64,000 bases of DNA, taken from the NCBI RefSeq assembly GCF_005047635.1, contig NZ_SUKC01000009.1, forward strand, positions 62,001 to 126,000, written 5' to 3'. The stretch is from Arthrobacter sp. CAU 1506. Lineage in GTDB: Bacteria; Actinomycetota; Actinomycetes; Actinomycetales; Micrococcaceae. The stretch's first letter is position 1; every line of letters begins with the position of its first letter. This document shows, piece after piece, positions 17,144 to 25,085 of the stretch. The translations under genes and the position numbers were made by a program. A model generated the notes under the pieces. That model ran no database searches. It was not told the origin of the DNA and was given only the letters and a program-made list of their open reading frames with translations.

Positions 17144-18487
17144 GTGACTGAATCCCGGCGCGCAGCGCCTCCTTCCCGGCGTCCGGCTGGTTCCCGCCGG
17201 CGCGCCGCCCTGGTCCTGGGCGCGGCTTCTTCGGCAGTGTGGCTGCTGACCACCGGCGCCTTTGCCCTGATGGCGGCCGGCGGTCGGCCGGTTCCGATGA
17301 GCGCGGTGGGGTTGGTCTTTCCGGCTACGGTGCCGGGCTGGCTGGCATCATCGGTGGCCCCTTGGCCGCTGGCAGCCGTGCTGGTCTCCGCGCTCGCTGT
17401 GGGAGGGGTGGCGTACGCCCTGGCCCCGCTCGCCAGCGCGGCTACGACTGGAACTGCCACGGCTGCTGGGCGCACCCCTGCTGCTGGAACCGTCTCCGCT
17501 GCCGCTGGCCACACCCCTGGCATCACCACCCCTGACATCACCTCAGCCGGCACGGCGCGCCGCGGCACGGTGATCCTGGCACTGTGGTGCGTCGTTATTC
17601 TCGCTGCGGCCGCGACCGGCGGATTGGTAGCACTGGGCGGGATCGCCGCGAACTGGCCGCCTGCCCGGTTGTTGGAGCTGGCAAGCCCGGTGATGCCAGC
17701 GGTGTCAACGGCCGCCTACTGGGGATTGCTCTGGGGTTGGCTGCCGGCCGTGCTGGCCGCCCGCCCGCTGCTGCAGCAAGCCGTCGGCGGACCGGCCAGC
17801 CCCGCCACCTCCGCCAGCCCCGCCACCTCCGCCCGCTCCGCCAGCCGGGATGAACCGGGCTCGCGGAGCTGGCTCCGACTGCTCCCGGCTGCATTGTTCG
17901 CTGTACTGCTGGTTGCGGCCTTTCCGCTGGCGCAGAACGCGAACCAGGCGGCAGCACCCGCGCCGCCGGTTGCCGAACCGCTGCCCGAGCCAGTGGTCTA
18001 TGGTTCGCCGCTGGTGTCGGCAGCGGTTGAATCAGGGGCGCCTGAATCGCCCCATCCCGATCCCGAGGGCGAGCGGTGGTGCACCGGCGGGGACACCGCC
18101 GTCGTACTGGGAGGGGGCGATGCAGCAACCGGACACCGGGCGCAGGAACTGCTCATCAACAACACCGGCGAGGGTGCCTGCACGCTAGCCCGCTATCCGG
18201 ACATCGCGTTCGACGACGAGGGCGGCTCCGCGATGAGCGTGCTGGTTTTCCGGGGTGGCACCTTCATGACGGACGACCCCGGGCTGGAACCCGTCGTGCT
18301 GCAGCCGGGGGCCTCGGCGCGGGCGGTGCTGGGCTGGAACGCGATGGCCGCGGCCGGTGACCCCCGGGTCGGCACCGTGCTGGCGGCACCGTACGCGGGC
18401 ACCGAGCGGGAGAAGCTGCCGGTGGTGCTGGACATCGTCAACGGCGGGGCGGTGGCCGTCACCGCGTGGCAGGCCGTCGACGGATGA
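17144..18487 (+). CDS. DUF4232 domain membrane protein
   Basis: A 447-residue protein. About five hydrophobic segments occupy residues 20-265 (for example AALVLGAASSAVWLLTTGAF, VILALWCVVILAAAATGGLV, LLPAALFAVLLVAAFPLA), separated by Ala/Thr/Gly-rich low-complexity linkers. Residues 300-447 are an extracytoplasmic DUF4232 domain (WCTGGDTAVVLGG, LLINNTGEGACTLARYPDI). That beta-sandwich domain occurs in many actinobacterial envelope proteins without a known role. GTG 17144 lies six bases after a TACGCT box, so the mRNA may be leaderless. A 17795-17830 tandem repeat encodes SPATSA twice. Confidence 0.85.
   Translation: MTESRRAAPPSRRPAGSRRRAALVLGAASSAVWLLTTGAFALMAAGGRPVPMSAVGLVFPATVPGWLASSVAPWPLAAVLVSALAVGGVAYALAPLASAATTGTATAAGRTPAAGTVSAAAGHTPGITTPDITSAGTARRGTVILALWCVVILAAAATGGLVALGGIAANWPPARLLELASPVMPAVSTAAYWGLLWGWLPAVLAARPLLQQAVGGPASPATSASPATSARSASRDEPGSRSWLRLLPAALFAVLLVAAFPLAQNANQAAAPAPPVAEPLPEPVVYGSPLVSAAVESGAPESPHPDPEGERWCTGGDTAVVLGGGDAATGHRAQELLINNTGEGACTLARYPDIAFDDEGGSAMSVLVFRGGTFMTDDPGLEPVVLQPGASARAVLGWNAMAAAGDPRVGTVLAAPYAGTEREKLPVVLDIVNGGAVAVTAWQAVDG
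17795..17830 (+). repeat. 18-bp in-frame tandem duplication
   Basis: Two identical 18-base units (17795-17812, 17813-17830) in the DUF4232 gene, with a partial third. They lie in a linker between membrane segments. Confidence 0.9.
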
Positions 18488-18590
18488 ACGGCCGAGGCAA
18501 ACCCGGACCGTAGGGCAACGCCGACGCTGGCGGGACCGAGCTGACGCTGGTGTAACCACGCGTGGTGGACGTGCCGCCCGCCGCGGGTAT

Positions 18591-19154
18591 TCAGCGCCTG
18601 GACACGTACCTCGTCAGGAGCACGCCGTCGGGAAACTTCCGGGTCTCCACCAGATCCAGGTTCACCCAGTTGTCCAGGGCCGTGAAGAACGGCGTGCCGC
18701 CGCCCACCAGGACGGGGTGGGTGGCCAGCGCGTACTCGTCGATCAACCCGGCCCGCATGGCCGCCGCAGCGAGGGTGGCGCTGCTGACGTCCATGGGGCC
18801 GCCATTCTCAGTCTTGAGCCGGGTGATCTCGGTGACAGCATCGCCGCTGACCAGGCGGGTGTTCCAGTCGACCGAGCTGATCGTCGAGGAGAACACCACC
18901 TTCGGCATGTCGCGCCAGCGTCGGGCGAACTCGATCTGCGCCGGTGTGGCGCCGGGCTGCTGGTCGGCGGTCGGCCAATGGGAGCTCATCATCTCCCAGA
19001 GCTTGCGCCCGTACAGCGCCAAGCCAGTGGCCCCCACCCGGTCCGACCACCACTGGAACAGCTCGTCGCTCGGAACGCTCCAGCCGAGGTCGCCACCGGG
19101 CGCCGTGATGTAGCCGTCCAGGCTCAGGTTCATGGCGTAGGTCAGTTTCCGCAT
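18591..19154 (-). CDS. Dihydrofolate-reductase-family protein (RibD C-terminal type)
   Basis: A 187-residue protein of the YyaP/YwjB group: LTYAMNLSLDGYI at the start, GATGLALYGRKLWEMM, ITRLKTENGGPMDVSSATLAAAA and LVGGGTPFF. The fold binds NADPH; members are rarely characterised and are probably reductases of pteridine-like or other small substrates rather than the housekeeping DHFR. ATG 19154 with GGGAAG upstream; the longer open frame upstream runs into the neighbouring gene in antisense. Confidence 0.9.
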   Translation of the reverse strand: MRKLTYAMNLSLDGYITAPGGDLGWSVPSDELFQWWSDRVGATGLALYGRKLWEMMSSHWPTADQQPGATPAQIEFARRWRDMPKVVFSSTISSVDWNTRLVSGDAVTEITRLKTENGGPMDVSSATLAAAAMRAGLIDEYALATHPVLVGGGTPFFTALDNWVNLDLVETRKFPDGVLLTRYVSRR

Positions 19155-19251
19155 GATGTCAGCTTCCCGTGAATCGGTATTCGGCGTACAGAGGGTACCG
19201 GCGGTCGTTCGCAGTTTCGATGGTCGGCAAGGGCGGGGCGAGACGTCGGGG

Positions 19252-19839
19252 TTACCATCCGACGATGGCCAGCACGATGGCCGCGACCCCGAAGGGGATG
19301 TCGAGCACAAAGCAGAATTCGGCCAGCGACCGAGGGACCACCGTATTGCGCCGCCAGTGCACGTAGTCCCAAGCGGCGTGACTGGCCAATGCGACACCGG
19401 CCAAAGCGAGTCCTAGACGTGGGGAGACCAAGACGGCGACGACGGCCACGCCGCCAAAGCCGAGCATCGCCAGCCCCTGGGCGCTGAGGGAGCGGACCTG
19501 GGCACGGCGCAGCACACCGACCACGACTAATATGGCCGCGAAGCCCGCCAGGCCCACCCACCAGAAGATGCCGGCGATCTCGCTGACGATGACCACGATG
19601 GACGCGACGGGGATCGCGGCCCAGCCGATCCAGGGGCGACCCAGCGCGGCGGCGGCCAGGTAACAGCTGGCCGCCGCCGCCACCGTGATGGCCACCGCGC
19701 CGGTGGCCACTCCGGTGGCGATCTGAAACATTGCAGCGGACAACCCCAACGCTGCGGGCCAGTACGCCAGTACCGGCCGCCGCCCAGCACGGGCAGTACC
19801 ATCGGCAGCTGCGGTCGCTGATCGATTCGTCGACATCAT
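19252..19839 (-). CDS. Hypothetical integral membrane protein
   Basis: A 195-residue protein with about six membrane helices (for example WPAALGLSAAMFQIATGVAT, GLAGFAAILVVVGVL, FCFVLDIPFGVAAIVLAIVGW) and a short basic N-terminus. A conserved-looking HAAWDYVHWR lies before the last helix. No family recognised. It is transcribed divergently from a TetR regulator, and a palindrome sits between them, so it may be that regulator's target. Confidence 0.8.
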   Translation of the reverse strand: MMSTNRSATAAADGTARAGRRPVLAYWPAALGLSAAMFQIATGVATGAVAITVAAAASCYLAAAALGRPWIGWAAIPVASIVVIVSEIAGIFWWVGLAGFAAILVVVGVLRRAQVRSLSAQGLAMLGFGGVAVVAVLVSPRLGLALAGVALASHAAWDYVHWRRNTVVPRSLAEFCFVLDIPFGVAAIVLAIVGW

Positions 19840-19917
19840 GGCGCAACCACCATGCAGAAATAGTGGTCAGTGAACCTGAAAACCTGTCGCTTCATGGCGC
19901 AACCCTCAGTTTTTCGG

Positions 19918-19939
19918 TAACGCGAAGATCCTCGCGGTA
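19918..19939. promoter_or_regulatory. Candidate TetR operator
   Basis: A 22-base palindrome in which 9 of 11 pairs match (left half TAACGCGAAGA, right half TCCTCGCGGTA). It lies between two divergent genes and covers the -35 region of a TACGCT -10 box at 19947-19952. Confidence 0.55.
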
Positions 19940-19966
19940 GCGACTATACGCTGATCGGGAAAATTA

Positions 19967-20599
19967 ATGCAAGGAAATTCGCGTTATGATTCCGGCATGG
20001 ACCACGGACGAACCATGCAGCGCCCCGGAGGACGGTCGGCACGTGTGCGCTCGGCCGTTCACACGGCAGTGCTGGAGTTGTTGGAAGCGCGCTCGTGGGA
20101 GGAGTTAAGCGTCCCGCTGGTGGCCGAGGTGTCGGGGGTGCACCAAGCGACGATCTATCGAAGGTGGGGGACGATGTCAGCCCTGCTGAATGACGTGGTC
20201 AACGAGTGGTCGGCCACCACCGCGTCGCTTCCGTCCACCGGATCCCTGCGCGATGACCTCCACATCTATGCCGCGGCGGTCGCGAAGTCGCTGAGGGATG
20301 GGAGCGTTCCGCTGATCCTCCGGGCCGTGGTCTTGGAGATCCGTCCGGGAGAGCGGCATCGGGCTTCGCCTGCGTTCGCCGAACGCGAGCGTCAGCTGCA
20401 GTTGATGCTCGACCAGTCAGCGGAGCGCGGCGAATCGGTGCCAACGCTGGCGGAACTTCTGGAACTGGTGGTGGCGCCCTTGTACTTCTACGCGCTGTTC
20501 ACCGAACCGATGGCCGAGGCGGAGGCGGCACGTCTCGTCGATCGGCTACTCGACATCGTTGCCCGTCGTGGCCCCAACACCCCCGAGGTGACCTCATGA
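19967..20599 (+). CDS. TetR/AcrR family transcriptional regulator
   Basis: A 210-residue repressor. The HTH is clear at about 40-85 (VRSAVHTAVLELLEARSW, VAEVSGVHQATIYRRWG). The C-terminal ligand-binding domain ends LELVVAPLYFYALFTEPM, typical of the TetR_C_16-like group. ATG 19967 has GGGA at a fair distance; ATG 19997 (MDHGRT) is an alternative. Its stop overlaps the flavin monooxygenase gene (ATGA), so regulator and enzyme are co-translated. Expected to bind the palindrome at 19918-19939 and control itself and the divergent membrane protein. Confidence 0.92.
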   Translation: MQGNSRYDSGMDHGRTMQRPGGRSARVRSAVHTAVLELLEARSWEELSVPLVAEVSGVHQATIYRRWGTMSALLNDVVNEWSATTASLPSTGSLRDDLHIYAAAVAKSLRDGSVPLILRAVVLEIRPGERHRASPAFAERERQLQLMLDQSAERGESVPTLAELLELVVAPLYFYALFTEPMAEAEAARLVDRLLDIVARRGPNTPEVTS

Positions 20600-21702
20600 G
20601 CTCCTCGTGGGACGGACTGCGCGCAACGGAATCGGCGCCACGGAATCAGCGGAGCGTCCGCGGTGTTGAGCCGGATGTGAAGCGTCTAGGTTTTCTCTCG
20701 TTCGGCCATTGGAGCCCGGCTATCGGTTCGCCCGTCCCTACCGCTGCGGAGGGCCTGCTGCAGAGCATCGACCTGGCCGTGGCCGCGGAAGAAGCCGGCG
20801 TGGACGGCGCCTACTTCCGGGTGCACCACTTCGCCCGCCAGCAGTCTTCGCCCTTTCCGCTGCTGTCGGCCATCGCCGCGCGCACCAGCCGGATCGAGAT
20901 CGGCACCGGCGTGATCGACATGCGCTACGAAAACCCGCTGTACATGGCCGAAGAGGCTGCGGCGACGGACCTGATCAGCGGAGGGCGCCTGCAGCTGGGG
21001 ATCAGTCGCGGGTCGCCCGAACCGGCGTTGAACGGGGCCACGGCCTTCGGCTACCGGCCGGCCGACGGCGAGACCGACGCGGACATGGCCCGCCGCCACA
21101 CCACGGTGTTCCGCCGCGCCATCACCGGCGCGGGAATGGCGCCGGCGGACCCGAACCACATGCAGGGCCGACATGTCGGCATGCTTCCGGTGGAACCGGT
21201 CTCTGCCGGGTTGCCGGAACGGATCTGGTGGGGTGCAGGATCGCGGGCCACTGCGGTCTGGACCGCCGAGCAGGGGATGAACCTGATGAGCTCCACGCTG
21301 CTGATCGAAGACACCGGCGTGCCCTTCGACCAACTGCAGGCTGAACAGATCCACCTGTTCCACGAAGCTTGGCAAAAGGCCGGCCACGCCCATGTTCCCC
21401 GGGTCTCGGTCAGCCGTAGCGTGATGCCCATTGTCGACGACGAAGACCGCCGGTACTTCGGGCTGCGCGGCCAGACCGACCAGCATGACCAGGTCGGCAT
21501 GCTGGACGGTACCCGCTCCCGGTTCGGCAAGAGCTACATCGGCGAGCCGGACAAGATTGCCGCGGACCTGGCTGCCGACCAGGCCGTGCAAGCCGCGGAC
21601 ACGGTGCTGCTAACCGTGCCGAACTACCTGGGCGTGGACTACAACGCCAAGCTGCTGGGCAACATCGTGCAGCACGTGGCGCCGGCCGCCGGCTGGCGCT
21701 GA
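20596..21702 (+). CDS. LLM-class flavin-dependent oxidoreductase
   Basis: A 368-residue luciferase-like monooxygenase using FMNH2 or F420. The core starts at about residue 29 (VKRLGFLSFGHW), followed by AVAAEEAGVDGAYFRVHHFA, IEIGTGVIDMRYENPLYMAEEAAA and RLQLGISRGSP, typical of TIM-barrel LLM enzymes. The first 28 residues are extra, so a GTG inside could be the real start. The ATGA overlap with the tetR gene favours the longer form. Substrate unknown; the pairing with a TetR sensor suggests conversion of a xenobiotic or redox compound. Confidence 0.93.
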   Translation: MSSSWDGLRATESAPRNQRSVRGVEPDVKRLGFLSFGHWSPAIGSPVPTAAEGLLQSIDLAVAAEEAGVDGAYFRVHHFARQQSSPFPLLSAIAARTSRIEIGTGVIDMRYENPLYMAEEAAATDLISGGRLQLGISRGSPEPALNGATAFGYRPADGETDADMARRHTTVFRRAITGAGMAPADPNHMQGRHVGMLPVEPVSAGLPERIWWGAGSRATAVWTAEQGMNLMSSTLLIEDTGVPFDQLQAEQIHLFHEAWQKAGHAHVPRVSVSRSVMPIVDDEDRRYFGLRGQTDQHDQVGMLDGTRSRFGKSYIGEPDKIAADLAADQAVQAADTVLLTVPNYLGVDYNAKLLGNIVQHVAPAAGWR

Positions 21703-21706
21703 ACCG

Positions 21707-21769
21707 GATCGACTGTACGGATCTGGCCCGTCCCAAGCGGTTTGAGGGGCCAGGTCAGTACAGTCGATC
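21707..21769. terminator. Bidirectional terminator
   Basis: Outer arms 21707-21718 and 21758-21769 are perfect 12-bp complements (GATCGACTGTAC), with an inner stem 21723-21729/21747-21753. It lies between convergent genes. Confidence 0.8.
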
Positions 21770-21829
21770 GTCGGGGGTTGAACCTGGGGCTGCCCAAGCT
21801 GGAGTTGGCCAAGCTGAAGCAGCTCCCGG

Positions 21830-22894
21830 CTACTGCAGCACGTCGTTCAGGTCGTAGGAGACCGGCTCGTCCAACTGCCCGTAGGTGCATGATTCTGGAT
21901 CGCGGTCCGGCCGCCAGCGGACAAACTGCGCGGTGTGCCGGAAGCGCTCGCCCTCCATGTGGTCGTACTTGACCTCCAGCACCCGCTCCGGCCGCAGCGG
22001 CACGAAGGACAAGTCCTTGCCCCCGCTCCACCGGCTGCCCTCCGAGGTGAGCGGCGTGCGCTGGCCGGCCTCGTGCTGCTCCCGGTTCCAGGGGTGCTCG
22101 CCGGAATCGGCGATCAGCGGCTGGAGTTCCTCGAACAGTTCCTCCCGGCGCTTCATGCTGAATGCCCCGGCCACGCCCACATGGACCAGCGTCCCGTCGT
22201 CGTTGTAGATGCCCAGCAGCAGCGACCCCACCCGGCCCGGACCGCTCTTGTGCACCCGGTAGCCGGCCAGCACGCAATCGGCCGTGCGCTCATGCTTGAT
22301 CTTGAACATGGTCCGCTTGTCCGGCTGGTAGGTCCCATCCAGCGGTTTAGCCACCACGCCGTCCAGCCCGGCGCCCTCGAATTCGTGGAACCACTTCTGG
22401 GCCACCGCCGGATCATCCGTGGTCCGCGTCATGTGGATGGGATTGACGACGGCGGAGAGCGCCTTCTCCAGTGCGGCGCGGCGTTCCTCGAACGGGCGGG
22501 AGGTCAGGTCTTCGTCGCCGAGCGCCAGCAGATCGAACGCCACGAACCGGGCCGGTGTCTGCACCGACAGCAGCTTGACCCGGCTGGCCGCGGGGTGGAT
22601 GCGCTGCTGCAGCATCTCGAAGTCCAACCGGTCGCCGCCTTCGCCCACCAGGATGATTTCCCCGTCCACCACACAGCGCTCCGGCAGTTGCTCGCGGAAA
22701 GCCTCCACCAATTCTGGGAAGTAACGGGTCATCGGCTTCTCGTTCCGGCTGCCGATCTCCACGGCGTCGCCGTCGCGGAAGATGATCGAGCGGAAACCGT
22801 CCCACTTCGGCTCGTATTTCATTCCGCTGTCGGGGATTTTGGCCACCCCTTTGGCCAGCATGGGCGGTACGGGCGGCATCAGCGGCAGGTCCAT
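21830..22894 (-). CDS. ATP-dependent DNA ligase (LigC type)
   Basis: A 354-residue ligase joining nicks with ATP. Adenylation domain: catalytic Lys30 in YEPKWDGFR, then VVDGEI, FVAFDLLAL, EGAGLDGVVAKPLDG and FKIKHERTADCV; a C-terminal OB-fold follows (VGSLLLGIYNDDG, HPWNRE). Size and layout match mycobacterial LigC, a stand-alone ligase linked to base-excision or end-joining repair. ATG 22894 (MDLPLMPPVPPMLAK) is where family similarity begins; GTG 22930 would add 12 residues. No Ku or polymerase gene is nearby. Confidence 0.93.
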   Translation of the reverse strand: MDLPLMPPVPPMLAKGVAKIPDSGMKYEPKWDGFRSIIFRDGDAVEIGSRNEKPMTRYFPELVEAFREQLPERCVVDGEIILVGEGGDRLDFEMLQQRIHPAASRVKLLSVQTPARFVAFDLLALGDEDLTSRPFEERRAALEKALSAVVNPIHMTRTTDDPAVAQKWFHEFEGAGLDGVVAKPLDGTYQPDKRTMFKIKHERTADCVLAGYRVHKSGPGRVGSLLLGIYNDDGTLVHVGVAGAFSMKRREELFEELQPLIADSGEHPWNREQHEAGQRTPLTSEGSRWSGGKDLSFVPLRPERVLEVKYDHMEGERFRHTAQFVRWRPDRDPESCTYGQLDEPVSYDLNDVLQ

Positions 22895-22952
22895 GCGCCC
22901 ATTCTGCGTGCTGTCCGTCCCGGTGTCCACGGCACCCTATCCCCAACGACTA

Positions 22953-22996
22953 TTCAATAGGTGCCCTTCCCGCGGCTGGAAAGGGCGCCTGCTGAA
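22953..22996. terminator. Terminator hairpin related to the one at 27973-28024
   Basis: Imperfect arms 22953-22970 and 22978-22996 share the core of GCCCTTCC and GGAAAGGGCGCCTGC with the hairpin 5 kb downstream. It follows the stop of the minus-strand IclR gene. Confidence 0.6.
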
Positions 22997-23107
22997 CAGT
23001 GGATGTGGCTAACAGTGGATGCGCTGAACACCGGATGCCCGGATCAGCGGGCGGTGCTGGTGGGCGCCGGAAGCCGACGTGACACCGAGCCGGAAACGGA
23101 GATCAGC

Positions 23108-23977
23108 TCAGCGGCGGGTCTGGGGGCGGGGCGCGCTGGGTAGGTATTCCATCGAATCGAGGGAGGAGCTAACCAGCGTCCGGTACCGGCCGCCGGGAGT
23201 CGCGGCGGGGTCATTCGAGGGAGCGTAGGCTGCGTGGAGATCCTTGCCGATGCCCTGCGCCGCAGCTTGCAGCAACCGCACGAGCCCGGTGACGGGCGCG
23301 TCGTCGTTCGGCACCACCACACTCACTGCGGCCACCACCAGATCGTTGACCCCGCGGATGGGAACAGCGATTCCGCGCGCTTCGGGGTGGATGTAGCCCC
23401 TGCCGCAGGCATAGCCGTCGCGGCGGATCTGCTGCAGCAGGCTGCGCAGGCTTTCCGGTGTTTGGACAGTCTGGTCGGTGTAGCGGAACAGGTCGCCGGC
23501 CAGAACCTCGTCCTGGAATGTGGCATCCGAGTGGGCCAGCAACACCAGCCCGCTGCTGGAGGCGTGTAGCGGCAGCCGGCCGCCTACCAGGGTCACATTG
23601 ACCACTGCGTCGCGCGCGGAGAGGCGTTCCAGGAAAAGCACTTCGTACCCTTCCAAAATCCCGAGCTGGGTATGTTGGCGCACCCGTGCCTGTACCTCCT
23701 GCAGGTACGGCTTGGCGATCTCGCGCAGGCCCAGCGCGCCGGGTGTCCGGCAAGCGATTTCCCACAGGCGCACGCCCAAGCGGTAGGTCTTGTCCAACTG
23801 GCGTTCCAGCAGGCCGAACTGTTCCATCTCGGCGACCAGCCGGTGGGTGGTCGCCAGCGCCAGCCCGCTCCGGGCCGACAGTTGCGAGACGGTCAGGAAG
23901 ACGGCATCGACGTCGAACGCGGCAAGGATCTGCATGATCCGGCTTAGAGCAGAGCGTCCGGCTGACGACTTCGCCAT
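23108..23977 (-). CDS. IclR-family transcriptional regulator
   Basis: A 289-residue regulator. The N-terminal winged helix includes LSRIMQILAAFDVDAVFLTVSQL and SGLALATTHRLVAEMEQFGLL; the C-terminal GAF-like effector domain runs from ALGLREIAKPYLQEV through VGGRLPLHASSSGLVLLA to YIHPEARGIAVPIRG. IclR members of the PcaU/PobR group sense aromatic acids. It is divergent from the P450 operon by about 125 bases, so it is the likely local regulator, probably responding to the P450 substrate. This ligand assignment is inference. Confidence 0.93.
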   Translation of the reverse strand: MAKSSAGRSALSRIMQILAAFDVDAVFLTVSQLSARSGLALATTHRLVAEMEQFGLLERQLDKTYRLGVRLWEIACRTPGALGLREIAKPYLQEVQARVRQHTQLGILEGYEVLFLERLSARDAVVNVTLVGGRLPLHASSSGLVLLAHSDATFQDEVLAGDLFRYTDQTVQTPESLRSLLQQIRRDGYACGRGYIHPEARGIAVPIRGVNDLVVAAVSVVVPNDDAPVTGLVRLLQAAAQGIGKDLHAAYAPSNDPAATPGGRYRTLVSSSLDSMEYLPSAPRPQTRR

Positions 23978-23986
23978 GAGTTTTTC

Positions 23987-24000
23987 CTTTCATCGGAAAG
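23987..24000. promoter_or_regulatory. Possible IclR-site dyad
   Basis: CTTTC-ATCG-GAAAG lies 10 bases upstream of the IclR start, in the region between it and the divergent P450 operon. It is short; IclR sites are usually longer. Confidence 0.3.
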
Positions 24001-24106
24001 CACACTGTTCGGCAATTGTGGCACACCTCATAGTTCTGAGTGCCGGCAGAGGTCGCCGGGAACTACGGATGCGGGACGGACAGGTCCCGGCGCGGGAAGG
24101 ATGAAG

Positions 24107-25075
24107 ATGCTTCGACGGAGAAACATCACCACAGCGGCAACCTTCGCAGTATTGACGACGGCGGCGCTCGCCCTGAGCGCGTGCAGCGGCAACGCGGCGG
24201 CAGATTCGGAGGCCAGTGCCGGAGCGGGCGACTCGGTCCAGGTGGGCTACTTCCCGCTGGTGCACACCTCCACCGCCGTCAACGCGGATGAGGCCGGAAT
24301 CTTCGCGGAGAACGGCCTCGACGCCGAGCTGGTGGCCACCCAAGGTGGTGCCGCCGCTATTCCGGCGCTGATTTCCGGCAGCGTCGACATCACCTACAGC
24401 AACTACACCTCGGCGTTGTTGGCCGTGGAGAAGGGCCTGCCCATCCGTTTGCTCTCTGGCAACGACGTCGGCAGCGCCGATCACGGCATCTTCGTCACCG
24501 CCGAGTCCGGCATCGAAAAAGTGGCGGATCTCAAAGGCAAGACGTTCGCCGTGAACAACCTGCAGAACATCGGAACCGTGGCGATCAAGGCGCTGATGGA
24601 GGACGCGGGCCTCGCTGCCGACGACGTGAAGCTGGTGGAGATGCCCTACCCGGACATGCAGGCCGCGCTTGAACGCGGCGCGGTGGATGCCATCTGGCAG
24701 GTGGAGCCCTTCCAGTCCAGCGCCACTGCTGCGGGACTGGTCAAGATCGGCGACTTGTTCAGCGGACCGGTGGCGGACATGCCGGTGGCCGGCTGGATCA
24801 CCACGGAGGCCTTCGCCAAGGAAAACCCCGAAGCGGTCGCCGCCTTCAAGAAGTCCATCGCGGCGTCGGCTGACGAACTTCAAGGCAACCGGGAACGCCT
24901 GGTCGAGTTGGTGCCGAGTTTCACGAAGGTGACCGCGGACGTGGTCGAGGCCGCGGAAATGCCCCGGTTCCAAGGCGAACTGGATGTGGAGCAGTTGCAG
25001 AAAACCGCCGACCTGATGCTCAAGTACAAGATCACCGGCAGCGAGCTGGACGTCCAGTCGCTGGTCGCCGAGTAG
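24107..25075 (+). CDS. ABC transporter substrate-binding lipoprotein (NMT1/SsuA type)
   Basis: A 322-residue periplasmic-type binding protein. Lipoprotein signal with lipobox LSAC at about residues 23-26. The fold matches TauA/SsuA/NMT1 proteins: VGYFPLVHTSTAVNADEAGIF, ALISGSVDITYSNYTSALLAVE, LKGKTFAVNNLQNIGTVAIKALMEDAG, GAVDAIWQVEPF. This group binds sulfonates, nitrate, thiamine precursors and aromatic acids. ATG 24101 touches the GGGAAGG site; ATG 24107 is better spaced. It opens the P450 operon, yet no permease or ATPase gene follows, so it must use a remote transporter or act as a sensor-like scavenger. Confidence 0.9.
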   Translation: MLRRRNITTAATFAVLTTAALALSACSGNAAADSEASAGAGDSVQVGYFPLVHTSTAVNADEAGIFAENGLDAELVATQGGAAAIPALISGSVDITYSNYTSALLAVEKGLPIRLLSGNDVGSADHGIFVTAESGIEKVADLKGKTFAVNNLQNIGTVAIKALMEDAGLAADDVKLVEMPYPDMQAALERGAVDAIWQVEPFQSSATAAGLVKIGDLFSGPVADMPVAGWITTEAFAKENPEAVAAFKKSIAASADELQGNRERLVELVPSFTKVTADVVEAAEMPRFQGELDVEQLQKTADLMLKYKITGSELDVQSLVAE

Positions 25076-25085
25076 GAGGAACTCC

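Noticed and set aside
20596-21702. Luciferase-like enzyme and the flavin reductase at 45204-45710 as a two-component pair
   Set aside because: They are 24 kb apart with separate regulation; many LLM enzymes use a shared or F420 cofactor, so pairing cannot be supported.
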